A stretch of DNA of 64,000 bases from Xanthomonas arboricola pv. juglandis (GTDB taxonomy: Bacteria > Pseudomonadota > Gammaproteobacteria > Xanthomonadales > Xanthomonadaceae). Shown piece after piece: positions 8,641 to 16,817 of the stretch (position 1 is its first letter; every line of letters begins with the position of its first letter). The position numbers were made by a program, and so were the translations under genes. Under the pieces are notes generated by a model. The model was not told the origin of the DNA and did not search any database. It was given only the letters and a program-made list of their open reading frames with translations. The stretch lies in NCBI RefSeq assembly GCF_001013475.1, contig NZ_JZEF01000003.1:774956-838955 (forward strand), written 5' to 3'.

Positions 8641-9807
8641 TTACTGCTGAAGGCCGCGCCGTTGCGCTTCCTGCTGCGTGCTTTGCTGCGACTGCTGCTG
8701 ATTGTGCTGCTGCAGCTGATCGACATTGCCGTGCGCCGGCTCGTTGGCCGCCGAGGCGGTCTGCACATGGCTGCGCAGATGCGCCGGGTCGTCCATCCGG
8801 CCTTGCACCGCAATCAGGCTGTCGCCGTCGCGGTTGGGCACCAGGTGGTCGATCCGCTGCAGGCCGTCGCTGCTTGCACGCGCAGCCACGCTGGCGGCGG
8901 TGTTGAGAAACGCGGTGTCGTCACGCAGGCCCAGGCGTTCGCGCTGGCCGTCCAGGCGCACCACCGCGTCGTTGAACAACTGGCTGCCTGCACCTTGCGC
9001 TTGCCCCGGCGATTGCATCTCCTGCGCCTTCATCACCGAGTCCATGCCGTGCAGGTCCATGCGGTGCATCAACATTCTGCCCGGCACCAGGCGTCGCCCG
9101 AACGACAACGGGTCCGGCTCCGGCAGCTCGATCTGATGGCCGGCCGCATTGGGCATCGCCCATTTCAGCGGGATGCTGTCTTCCTGCAGATGGGTGAGGA
9201 TCTCGTTCTTGACGTGGTAGCCGCGGATCAACTCGCTGCTGGCGTAGTCCTTGGCCGCGGAGGCATCCAGGCCCTGGCGTTCCAGCGTGCGGTCGTTGAC
9301 GCCGGCAGCGTTGTAGGTCACGGCGGGGATGTCGTTGACCATCGCTGAAGCGGCCGCCAGGCCACCGCCGAGCGAATGCCCGGAGATCACCACCTGGTCG
9401 CCGAACGCCTGCTTGGCCTGGCTACCGAGCTGGATGGCAGACGCGTATTGCGCGTCGTCGAAGCCCAGGCCCTGGCCAAGGTTGTGCTTCCAGTCCTTGC
9501 CTTCGTCGGTGCCGCAGAAGCCGAGCACCACCTGGCCCTGTTCGTTGCGGTAGAACGCGGCATCGAAGCCGCTCTTGGCATCGTGCAGCAGGCCGGGGTC
9601 GATGCCCGCCCGTTGCAGCGTGCTGTCGTCCATGCGCGTCCAGCCGTTGGGCAGGGGCGCAAAGGTTTCGGCGCCGCCTTCGCGTCGCTGCGAGGCAGTG
9701 GCGTAGAGGTCTTGCAGCACTGCCGGGAACTGGCGGTCTTCCGGCTGCGGTTGCTGTCCCCGCATCGACTCTGCGAATGGGGTGGACGAGGAATTTGACG
9801 GGCTCAT
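8641..9807 (-). CDS. Class 3 lipase with C-terminal XVIPCD: putative antibacterial type IV secretion effector (X-Tfe)
   Basis: A 388-residue protein with two parts. The N-terminal alpha/beta-hydrolase resembles lipase class 3: the nucleophile elbow GHSLGGG is at 143-149 (Ser145 as likely nucleophile) and FCGTDEGKDW at 97-106 is the usual preceding strand. From about 277 to the end comes an XVIPCD: FNDAVVRLDGQRERLGL, GLQRIDHLV (315-323), then a Gln-rich tail (about 364-388). In Xanthomonas such domains deliver toxins through the VirD4 coupling protein of a bacteria-killing type IV system. A phospholipase acting in the target periplasm is inferred. AAGGAG precedes the ATG at 9807. It lies 36 bases downstream of the ankyrin lipoprotein gene, the usual immunity-then-effector order. 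No secretion-system gene is in the window. Confidence 0.88.
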   Translation of the reverse strand: MSPSNSSSTPFAESMRGQQPQPEDRQFPAVLQDLYATASQRREGGAETFAPLPNGWTRMDDSTLQRAGIDPGLLHDAKSGFDAAFYRNEQGQVVLGFCGTDEGKDWKHNLGQGLGFDDAQYASAIQLGSQAKQAFGDQVVISGHSLGGGLAAASAMVNDIPAVTYNAAGVNDRTLERQGLDASAAKDYASSELIRGYHVKNEILTHLQEDSIPLKWAMPNAAGHQIELPEPDPLSFGRRLVPGRMLMHRMDLHGMDSVMKAQEMQSPGQAQGAGSQLFNDAVVRLDGQRERLGLRDDTAFLNTAASVAARASSDGLQRIDHLVPNRDGDSLIAVQGRMDDPAHLRSHVQTASAANEPAHGNVDQLQQHNQQQSQQSTQQEAQRRGLQQ

Positions 9808-9843
9808 GCGCGGCTCCTTGCGTTCGTCGTGCGAAAAGCCCGC

Positions 9844-10608
9844 TTAGCGGCTGCTTTCCACGGGAATGTTGTGGGCGCTCAACCATGCGCGCACGTCCGA
9901 CCTGGCCTGCTGGCCGGCGGCATTGAGCAGGCGGTCCGGGGTGGTGAAGAAATACGCCTGGAAGGTTTTCTGTTGCGCGTTGCGCAGCGTGGGATCCACC
10001 CCGGCCTCGAGCAATTGCAGCACTGCCGGGCTTGCCGCGCCGCTTTGTGCGGCCAGATGCAGCACACTGTTGCCGGTATTGTCGACGCGCTGTAGATCGG
10101 CGCCTGCCTGGATCAACGACGCGATCTGCGCATCGCGCTTGCTCTGCACGGCGCGGAACAACGGCGTCCACCCGGCGCGCGCGCTGACCACATCGACCGG
10201 CGCCTTGTGCTGCAGCAGGATGTTCAGATATTCCGCATCCTTCGCCATGGCCGCCATATGCACGACCGTTTCCTGGTCCATGCCCGGCAACGACGGATCT
10301 GCGCCGGCATCGAGCAATGCCGCAAGGGCACGGGGTTGTTCGTTCCAGATCGCCCACTCGAGCAAGGTGACGTTCTGATCGCCGTGTGCGGCGAGATCGA
10401 CTGTCGGTGCGAGTGCGCGGATTCGGGCGACATCACCGTGCGCAATGGCGTTGGCGATATCGGTCAGGCCGGGGTCGCGGAAGGCGACGGTGTGGTCCTG
10501 CAGCGTAGCTGACATGGTGGTTTGCTCCTTGGCACCGGGCGAGGCGGTGCATGAGACCGCGAAAAACGAGGTCGCAAGAACGAGCAGGGTGGGGAATCGC
10601 GTCTGCAT
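9844..10608 (-). CDS. Ankyrin-repeat lipoprotein, putative immunity protein (X-Tfi) for the XVIPCD lipase
   Basis: A 254-residue exported lipoprotein. A basic N-terminus, a hydrophobic core and the lipobox FAVSC (Cys20) indicate lipidation and a periplasm-facing location. Residues about 75-235 carry roughly four ankyrin repeats (for example LLDAGADPS, LLQHKAPVD, LIQAGADLQ, LLEAGVDPT). AGGAGA about 14 bases upstream of ATG 10608 decides the start. It is the first gene of a two-gene unit with the lipase, 36 bases apart. Immunity partners of periplasm-acting type IV effectors in Xanthomonas are often small lipoproteins encoded directly upstream, so this is the obvious candidate to protect the producer. 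The family and signal are seen; the immunity role is inferred. Confidence 0.82.
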   Translation of the reverse strand: MQTRFPTLLVLATSFFAVSCTASPGAKEQTTMSATLQDHTVAFRDPGLTDIANAIAHGDVARIRALAPTVDLAAHGDQNVTLLEWAIWNEQPRALAALLDAGADPSLPGMDQETVVHMAAMAKDAEYLNILLQHKAPVDVVSARAGWTPLFRAVQSKRDAQIASLIQAGADLQRVDNTGNSVLHLAAQSGAASPAVLQLLEAGVDPTLRNAQQKTFQAYFFTTPDRLLNAAGQQARSDVRAWLSAHNIPVESSR

Positions 10609-10875
10609 CGAAATCTCCTTCTCCTGATCGCATTCCTGGTGGCACTGCGGTGTGTCCTTCCGCAGCCGGGCCGATCCTACCAGCTGTCTGGACGACGCGC
10701 GGTAAGATTTTGTGACATGCCGGCGCCGCAGGTTTCGCTGGTCGAGGCCGTTTGTCGCCGTGGTGTCGGTATGTTGCCGATGCATCACGATGGGCCTCAC
10801 ACGCGCATGCACTCCGCCACAGCCAACGGTCACAACGCGGCCGGCATAATGGTGCTTTGCGAGCAGATGGGTGCA

Positions 10876-11553
10876 ATGGTCTACGAATTACTGATCAGCG
10901 ATTGCGACGGCGTGCTTGTCGACAGCGAAATACTGGCCGACCGGGTGATGCGCGAGGCGCTGGCGGCCTTCGTGCCGGCCGAGGCGTTGGAGCAGTTGCT
11001 CGGCACTACGTTCGGGCAGACCACGCGCGAGGTATTGCTACGCGTGCAGGAACACTTCGCGGTACAGCTGCCGGAGACCCTGCTGGCACAGATCCAGGCG
11101 CGTAGCGAAGCCTTGATCAAGGCCGAGGTGCAGCCGATTGCCGGCGTGCGGGACGCGTTGGAGCAGATTCCGTTGCCGCTGGCGGTTGCCTCCAACAGCC
11201 GCCGCCACAATGTGATTGCCTCGGTCGAACGGGTGGGGCTCACCGCACGCGCGGCGGGGCACATCTTCAGTGCCGACATGGTGGAGCGGCCCAAGCCGGC
11301 ACCGGATGTCTATCTGTTGGCTGCACGCACCCTGGGCGTTGCGCCGGAGCGCTGCCTGGTGATCGAAGACAGCCCCACCGGTGCGACTGCCGCATTGGCG
11401 GCCGGCATGCAGGTGCTGGGGTTCACCGGTGCCAGCCATATTCCGCAGGGCCACGCCGACACCCTGCGTCGCATCGGTGTGCTGGCGGTGTTCGACGATA
11501 TGCGCGAGTTGCCTGCGTTGTTCGAGCGGCTGGCGCAAAAACGCGCTGGCTGA
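10876..11553 (+). CDS. HAD-superfamily hydrolase (beta-phosphoglucomutase/phosphatase-like)
   Basis: Cytoplasmic phosphatase or phosphomutase of HAD subfamily I, 225 residues. Motif I is DCDGVLVDSE (residues 9-18) with Asp9 as nucleophile and Asp11 as acid/base. Motif II is VASNSRR, and motifs III/IV are KPAPDVYL and VIEDSPTGATAALAAGM. A helical cap follows motif I, as in beta-phosphoglucomutase and the sugar-phosphate phosphatases. ATG 10876 is preferred because the family starts a few residues before motif I; ATG 10867 is the alternative. The physiological substrate cannot be told from sequence or neighbours. Confidence 0.85.
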   Translation: MVYELLISDCDGVLVDSEILADRVMREALAAFVPAEALEQLLGTTFGQTTREVLLRVQEHFAVQLPETLLAQIQARSEALIKAEVQPIAGVRDALEQIPLPLAVASNSRRHNVIASVERVGLTARAAGHIFSADMVERPKPAPDVYLLAARTLGVAPERCLVIEDSPTGATAALAAGMQVLGFTGASHIPQGHADTLRRIGVLAVFDDMRELPALFERLAQKRAG

Positions 11554-11731
11554 GAGCTGCCGGCAGGACGTCTTGGACGCGTGTCGATGGTGGCGCAATC
11601 GCAGCCCTCTCATTCTGCAACCGACCGGGCCAGACCGTGCAATCGGCCTGCAATGACAGAGGGGTGGTGAGACGCTGGTCGACGCACACCGATCCGACCA
11701 ATGCACCTCATGCACCGCTTGCAACCACGCA

Positions 11732-11872
11732 CACCGACTCTCTCGCTTGGTCCTTGCCCGCCCACCGTCGCGGGACCTTACGCGGCATGGATGCCGCGTA
11801 AGAGCCTACAAGGACGTACTTGCGGCGTGTCCCGCGAGGGTGGGCGGGCAAGGGCCCTGCAGCCAAGCCACA
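11732..11872 (+). repeat. Structured intergenic repeat, subtype A, copy A1
   Basis: About 140 bp. The outer arms GCCCGCCCACCGTCGCGGGAC and GTCCCGCGAGGGTGGGCGGGC are near-perfect inverted copies. Inside the left half is a self-complementary hairpin, TTACGCGGCATG/GATGCCGCGTAA, and the linker ACAAGGACGTACTTGCGGCG follows. Leading and trailing flanks are also shared with the copies at 36.7, 37.1, 37.3 and 60.9 kb. It lies downstream of the HAD gene. No protein is encoded. Confidence 0.8.
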
Positions 11873-12075
11873 GGCACACGCTCTACAACTGATCTATCCG
11901 CAAAGCCACAGATCATCCGCTCTGCCTTGCGGCGTGTCCTGCGACGGTGGGCGGGCAAGGGCCCTGCAGCCAAGCCACAGACACACGCTCTACAACTGAT
12001 CCATCCGCAAAGCCGCAGATCAGCCGCTCTACCTTGCGATATGTCCCGCGATGGTGGGCGGGCAAGAATCCTGCC
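11819..12075 (+). repeat. Tandem copies of the subtype A right arm (107-bp period)
   Basis: The right arm of A1 (CTTGCGGCGTGTCCCGCG...) begins at 11819 and recurs at 11926 and 12033, exactly 107 bases apart each time. The joining sequence CTCTACAACTGATC.ATCCGCAAAGC is also repeated. The left arm and inner hairpin are absent from the extra units. Confidence 0.75.
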
Positions 12076-12092
12076 GCCAGCCCCAAGCCATC

Positions 12093-12132
12093 AACGCAAC
12101 AGGGCGCGATTCGCATCGCGCCCTGTTGCGTT
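12093..12132 (-). terminator. 18-bp perfect hairpin after the cstA-ybdD operon
   Basis: Bases 12093-12110 pair without mismatch with 12115-12132 around a TCGC loop; the stem runs AACGCAACAGGGCGCGAT. It lies 28 bases beyond the ybdD stop, where a terminator is expected. Only a weak T-tract follows. Confidence 0.6.
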
Positions 12133-12160
12133 CTGACTCGCCACCTATCCGATCATCCGG

Positions 12161-12385
12161 TCAGCAGCAGCGAAACCCGCTCTTGCCGCCATAACGCGCG
12201 TCCTGGCGCTCGCGGAAGAAGGTGGGGTAGTCCATCACCGGTTTGTCGGGGTGCTTTTCCAGCATGTGGCGCACGTAGTTGTCGTAATCGGGAATGCCGC
12301 AGCACAGGCGTGCGGTCTGGATCAGGCGCCGCCAGATGCGGCGATGCACCTGGTATTGGCTGGCGAGAACGAGTTGGGTGCCCAT
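12161..12385 (-). CDS. YbdD/YjiX family protein (DUF466), CstA partner
   Basis: A 74-residue cytoplasmic protein. The family is recognised by [20 protein letters not shown] followed by [11 protein letters not shown] and a C-terminal Cys pair (FRCC). Genes of this family nearly always follow cstA or its pyruvate-transporting homologues, and the product is thought to be required for transporter function. Here its ATG overlaps the cstA TAA in a TAATG junction, so translation is coupled. A strong hairpin lies downstream. The mechanism is not known from sequence. Confidence 0.88.
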   Translation of the reverse strand: MGTQLVLASQYQVHRRIWRRLIQTARLCCGIPDYDNYVRHMLEKHPDKPVMDYPTFFRERQDARYGGKSGFRCC

Positions 12386-14457
12386 TACAGGTCCGCCATC
12401 TGGTGTGGCTGCAAGGCCACGTACGGGGTTTCGCGATCGCTACGCTGCGGATTGCGGCGTGCAATCACGATGGTCTTGATTGCGTAGACCAGGATCGAAC
12501 CCACCACGAACAGGAACAGCACCGTCAGCCCGGTATTGACGTAGGCATTGGTGACGATCTGCTGCATCTGCGCCACCGTCTTGGCCGGCGCGGTGATGGT
12601 GTTGCTGGCGATGGCGTCCTGGTACTTGTGGGCCTGCGCCAGGAAACCCTGCGCGGGGTTGCTGTCGAAGATCTTGATCAGTCCCGCATAGGTGGTGCAG
12701 ATCAGCAGCCACAGCGCCGGCACCAGGGTCACCCAGGCGTAGCGGTCGCGCTTCATCTTGAACAGCACCACCGTGCCCAGCATCAGGGCGATTCCGGCCA
12801 ACATTTGGTTGGAGATGCCGAACAACGGCCACAGGGTCTGGATGCCGCCGAACGGATCAATCACACCGGTGTAGAGCAGGTAGCCCCACAACGCCACGCA
12901 ACCGGCGGTGGCGATGATGTTGGCGGCCCACGATTCGGTCTTCTTCAGCGCCGGGATGAAGTTGCCCAGCAGGTCCTGCAGCATGAAGCGGCCCGCACGC
13001 GTCCCCGCATCCACGGCGGTCAGGATGAACAGCGCTTCGAACAGGATCGCGAAGTGGTACCAGAACGCCATGGTGTCTTCGCCCGGCAGCAGCTGGTGCA
13101 GGATCTGCGCAATGCCCACCGCCAGGGTGGGCGCACCACCGGCGCGTGCCAGGATGCTGTGCTCGCCGATGTCGCGTGCCGTGGCTTCCAGCACTTCGGG
13201 CGTGATCGCAAAGCCCCATTCGGACACCTTGGCCGCCACCGCCACCGTGTCGCTGCCGACCAGCGAGGCCGGGCTGTTCATGGCGAAATAGATGCCCGGC
13301 TCGATGATCGATGCGGCCACCAGCGCCATCACCGCCACGAACGATTCCATCAGCATGCCGCCGTAGCCGATGTAGCGCATGTGGCCTTCATTGGCGAGCA
13401 GCTTGGGGGTGGTGCCCGAAGCAATCAGCGCATGGAAACCGGAGACCGCGCCGCAGGCGATGGTGATGAACAGGAACGGGAAGATGCCGCCCTTCCAGAC
13501 CGGGCCGTCGCCGGTGGAAGCGAACTGGGTCAGTGCCGGCATCTTCAGATCCGGCATGACCACCAGGATGCCGATCGCCAGCGCCAGGATCGTGCCGATC
13601 TTCAGGAAGGTGGACAGGTAATCGCGCGGCGCCAGCAGCAGCCACACCGGCAACACCGACGCGACGAAGCCGTAGCCGATCAGCATCCAAGTGATCTGCT
13701 TGGCGGTGAAGGTGAACGCCGGGCCCCAGCTCGGATCCGCCGCGACCTTGCCGCCCAGCCAGATCGCGCCCAGCAGCAGGATCAGGCCGACCACCGAGAT
13801 CTCGCCGATCTTGCCGACCCGGATGTAGCGCATGTACACGCCCATCATCAGCGCGATCGGCATCGTGGCGATGACGGTGAACATGCCCCACGGGCTTTCC
13901 GCCAGCGCCTTGACCACCACCATCGCCAGCACCGCCAGGATGATGATCATGATCAGGAAGGCACCGAACAGGGCGATGGTGCCGGGCACCTGGCCCATTT
14001 CCTCGCGCACCAGATCGCCCAGCGAGCGGCCGTTGCGGCGGCTGGACAGGAACAGCACCACGAAGTCCTGCACCGCGCCGGCAAACACCACGCCGACCAC
14101 CAGCCACAGCAGGCCGGGCAGGTAGCCCATCTGTGCAGCAAGCACCGGGCCGACCAATGGCCCGGCACCGGCGATCGCGGCGAAATGATGGCCGAACAGC
14201 ACGTGCTTGTTGGTGGGCACGTAGTCCAGGCCGTCGTTGTTGGCCACCGCGGGCGTTGCGCGGGTGACGTCCAGCTGCATCACCTTGTCGGCGATGAACA
14301 GGCTGTAGAACCGGTAGGCGATCAGATAGATCGACACCGCCGCCACCACGATCCACAGCGCGTTGATGTGTTCGCCGCGGCGTAGCGCCACGGTGCCCAG
14401 ACAGAACGCGGCCAGCAGCGCCAGCGCGCCCCAGGCCAGCTTCGAGAACCCTTTCAT
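12385..14457 (-). CDS. cstA: CstA family carbon-starvation / pyruvate or peptide transporter
   Basis: An inner-membrane transporter of 690 residues with more than a dozen hydrophobic segments, the family length. Typical CstA blocks are seen: the conserved [21 protein letters not shown] near residue 90, [12 protein letters not shown] near 140, and later [20 protein letters not shown]. The E. coli homologues take up pyruvate or peptides; which applies here is not visible. It forms a two-gene operon with the YbdD partner. A start at ATG 14457 gives a short basic N-terminus before the first membrane segment. Regulation by carbon status is known for the family, but no CRP-like site was recognised upstream. 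Confidence 0.93.
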   Translation of the reverse strand: MKGFSKLAWGALALLAAFCLGTVALRRGEHINALWIVVAAVSIYLIAYRFYSLFIADKVMQLDVTRATPAVANNDGLDYVPTNKHVLFGHHFAAIAGAGPLVGPVLAAQMGYLPGLLWLVVGVVFAGAVQDFVVLFLSSRRNGRSLGDLVREEMGQVPGTIALFGAFLIMIIILAVLAMVVVKALAESPWGMFTVIATMPIALMMGVYMRYIRVGKIGEISVVGLILLLGAIWLGGKVAADPSWGPAFTFTAKQITWMLIGYGFVASVLPVWLLLAPRDYLSTFLKIGTILALAIGILVVMPDLKMPALTQFASTGDGPVWKGGIFPFLFITIACGAVSGFHALIASGTTPKLLANEGHMRYIGYGGMLMESFVAVMALVAASIIEPGIYFAMNSPASLVGSDTVAVAAKVSEWGFAITPEVLEATARDIGEHSILARAGGAPTLAVGIAQILHQLLPGEDTMAFWYHFAILFEALFILTAVDAGTRAGRFMLQDLLGNFIPALKKTESWAANIIATAGCVALWGYLLYTGVIDPFGGIQTLWPLFGISNQMLAGIALMLGTVVLFKMKRDRYAWVTLVPALWLLICTTYAGLIKIFDSNPAQGFLAQAHKYQDAIASNTITAPAKTVAQMQQIVTNAYVNTGLTVLFLFVVGSILVYAIKTIVIARRNPQRSDRETPYVALQPHQMADL

Positions 14458-14686
14458 GCATGCCCCTCAGGAACGATTCACCCAAGGGTCACCCTCTGCC
14501 CGCCCGGGGTCAATGGTGCCGTTCCGGGCCGGGGTAAAACTTTAGTTGTAGAGCGTCTTGGCGCCGCCTGCCGGATCGCGCGGCGGTGCCGGCGGGTTTT
14601 GGAACGATCGGTTGCGCCGGTCGCGGTTGGGCCGCGTGCCGGCTGCATCCATTATTCAAGCCAGTCATTCACGCAGGGAGAGGTCG

Positions 14687-15544
14687 ATGAGCACCACCAC
14701 CACCGCAGCGGCACACGTGCTGCGCACCATCCGTGGCATGCCCACTTCCGACGGTGCCGGAGTCAAGCTGACCCGCGTGATCGGCACCCAGCAGCTGCCG
14801 GACCTGGACCCGTTCCTGATGCTGGACGAGTTTGGCACCGACAAGGCCGAGGACTATCTGGCCGGGTTTCCCAGCCATCCGCACCGCGGCTTCGAGACGG
14901 TGACCTACATGCTGGACGGGCGCATGCGCCACAAGGACAACCACGGCAACGAGGGTTTGCTGACCCCGGGCAGCGTGCAGTGGATGACCGCCGGGCGCGG
15001 ACTGATCCACTCGGAAATGCCCGAGCAGGAATCCGGGCGCATGCGCGGATTCCAGCTGTGGGTGAACCTGCCGGCGCGCGACAAGATGACCGACCCCAAA
15101 TACCAGGAGTACGCCCCGGAACGCATTCCGGTCGCCCAGCCGGCGCCTGGCGTCACGGTCAAGGTGATCGCCGGCGCGGTGGGCGAGGTGCGCGGTCCGA
15201 TCGTGCAACCGGCCACCGAACCGGTGTACCTGGATATCGCACTGGCACCGGATGCGGCCTGGGACTATGTGCTGCCCAGCGGCCACAACGCGTTTGCCTA
15301 TGCGTTCGAAGGCGCAGTGACGGTAGGCGAGGGCGATGCCGCGCGTGCGCTGCCGGCGCAGGAACTGGCGGTGCTCGGCGGCGGCGAGCGCCTGACGCTA
15401 CGGGCCGGTGCGCACGGTGCGCAGCTGATCCTGGTGGCGGGCCGCCCGCTCAACGAGCCGGTGATGCGGCACGGCCCGTTCGTGATGAACACCAAGCAGG
15501 AATTGATGCAGGCCTTCGTCGATTTCCAGGAAGGCCGGTTTTGA
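14687..15544 (+). CDS. Pirin family protein (first of two)
   Basis: A bicupin protein of 285 residues. The N-terminal pirin signature includes DPFLMLDEFG, FPSHPHRGFETVTYMLDG and HKDNHGNEGLLTPG. His residues in HPHRG and HSEMP and the Glu supply the metal site used by quercetinase-type pirins. The C-terminal cupin covers about 165-280. GGGAG lies just upstream of ATG 14687. Bacterial pirins range from quercetin dioxygenases to partners of metabolic enzymes, so the activity is uncertain. It is followed after 34 bases by an osmC-like gene, probably co-transcribed, and a second pirin gene lies 1.3 kb further on. Confidence 0.9.
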   Translation: MSTTTTAAAHVLRTIRGMPTSDGAGVKLTRVIGTQQLPDLDPFLMLDEFGTDKAEDYLAGFPSHPHRGFETVTYMLDGRMRHKDNHGNEGLLTPGSVQWMTAGRGLIHSEMPEQESGRMRGFQLWVNLPARDKMTDPKYQEYAPERIPVAQPAPGVTVKVIAGAVGEVRGPIVQPATEPVYLDIALAPDAAWDYVLPSGHNAFAYAFEGAVTVGEGDAARALPAQELAVLGGGERLTLRAGAHGAQLILVAGRPLNEPVMRHGPFVMNTKQELMQAFVDFQEGRF

Positions 15545-15578
15545 GCCGGCGCGCTGCAGCCACCGCGGGGTTAGCGGC

Positions 15579-16010
15579 ATGAGTGACCGGCCCGTCAGTG
15601 TTAGCACCGGCGCGGTGCCGTACACCGTGAGCATCCACGATGGTCAACACAGCTGGAGCGGCGACACCCAGCCGGCCAATGGTGGGGCCGACGCCGGGCC
15701 GGATCCGGAGTCGCAGGTGTTGGGCGCCCTGGGCGCCTGCACCGCGATCACGGTGTCGATGGTGGCCGCGCGCAAGCAGTGGCCGTTGACGGCGGTGCAT
15801 GTGCATCTGCATTACACCCAGCGCGGCGCTGCAGGCACGCGGATCACGCGGCAGATCGAACTGGAAGGCACGCTGGACGATGCGCAGCGCGCGCGCCTGC
15901 TGGAGGTGGCCGACAAGTGCCCGATCCATCGCCTGCTCACCGGCGAGGTGCGGATCGAGACGGCATTGCAGGGCGACGGCGACGCGTCAGGTGCGGCGGC
16001 GGGCGTTTGA
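15579..16010 (+). CDS. OsmC family peroxiredoxin-like protein
   Basis: A 143-residue OsmC/Ohr-fold protein. OsmC and Ohr members reduce organic hydroperoxides with two cysteines. Here Cys54 (LGACTAITVSMVA) and Cys114 (ADKCPIHRLL) are placed as in the YhfA/OsmC group, so it is probably active. It sits 34 bases after the first pirin gene on the same strand, suggesting a shared stress-related unit. A strong stem-loop follows the stop. The natural substrate is not known. Confidence 0.88.
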   Translation: MSDRPVSVSTGAVPYTVSIHDGQHSWSGDTQPANGGADAGPDPESQVLGALGACTAITVSMVAARKQWPLTAVHVHLHYTQRGAAGTRITRQIELEGTLDDAQRARLLEVADKCPIHRLLTGEVRIETALQGDGDASGAAAGV

Positions 16011-16015
16011 AAGCG

Positions 16016-16053
16016 CAGGCGAGCCGCATGCGGGTGCTCCGCCGGCTCGCCTG
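16016..16053. terminator. Bidirectional terminator stem-loop between convergent genes
   Basis: CAGGCGAGCCG (16016-16026) pairs perfectly with CGGCTCGCCTG (16043-16053). It lies between the osmC-like stop (16010) and the stop of the minus-strand secreted-protein gene (16102), so it could serve both. Confidence 0.65.
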
Positions 16054-16101
16054 AAAGACCGCGTCAGGTCGGCATGCCCTGGCGCGTCACGACCGCTTGC
16101 C

Positions 16102-16563
16102 TCAGCGCTGCAGTGCCAGGCTGGCCGGCTGCAGGTCCATGTTCTGCACCAGCGACTGCATCGAGGCCAGTTCCTCGCTGTTGGCGCCGTCGATCCATAG
16201 CTGCGCGTAGCGCTTCTTGCCCAGCTCGACCACGGTGACGCGGCGCGATTCCATGCCCGGCAGCTCGCGGCCGCCCAGGTCGAGCTTGTACCAGTAGAAG
16301 TCCTCCTGCTGGATCTGGCCTTTCTCCGCGCGTCGGTCGCGCGCCAGCGTCATCGCCGGGTCGCGGGTGGTCAGCATCACCCCGACGACCTGGCGACCAT
16401 CGGCGGTCATGGCCTTGCAGACCAGATAGTCCGCGCCTGCAAGCTCGCTCCACTGCAGCCCGGAGGCTGGCGGCAGCGGCGGGCAGACCGGTGAGGTTTG
16501 GGCGTGAACGGTAGCGGCGGCCAACAGCAGGCTCAGGCCGACAAGGCAGGATGCGGACTTCAT
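16102..16563 (-). CDS. Secreted hypothetical protein (153 aa)
   Basis: A 153-residue protein with a clear Sec signal peptide: MKSASC, a Leu/Ala core, and a cleavage site after about residue 21 (VHA|QTS). The mature part has two Cys residues (PVCPPLPP and YLVCKAM) that could form a disulfide, and a strand-rich middle (VVGVMLTTRDPAMTL). No family was recognised. It is convergent with the osmC-like gene, and the second pirin gene follows upstream on the same strand, 254 bases away. It is likely periplasmic or outer-membrane-associated. Confidence 0.75.
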   Translation of the reverse strand: MKSASCLVGLSLLLAAATVHAQTSPVCPPLPPASGLQWSELAGADYLVCKAMTADGRQVVGVMLTTRDPAMTLARDRRAEKGQIQQEDFYWYKLDLGGRELPGMESRRVTVVELGKKRYAQLWIDGANSEELASMQSLVQNMDLQPASLALQR

Positions 16564-16817
16564 TCAAGTGTTCCCCGGCGTTGGATGTCTGCGCAGGGAC
16601 AGCGTCGTCGCGCGTGTCGCCGCATCAGCCCCGTGCGCTCCCCGCCCGGCCGTGCCCGCACGCAACCTGTCCCCAACCTATGGGGACATCACTACCACAG
16701 GTGTGGCTGCAAGCTCAAGCGCAATTCGCAGGCCAGCCTGCAATCGGTCGTGCGCACCGGCACTCCCGTTTCGAGACCTGGGTGGGTTGCGCGGCGCTTG
16801 CGCGCGGCAGCCGGTGG

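Noticed and set aside
11947-14385. 812-codon plus-strand open frame across the repeats and cstA
   Set aside because: The sequence is low-complexity His/Gln/Asp/Arg text typical of antisense frames; cstA on the minus strand is unambiguous.
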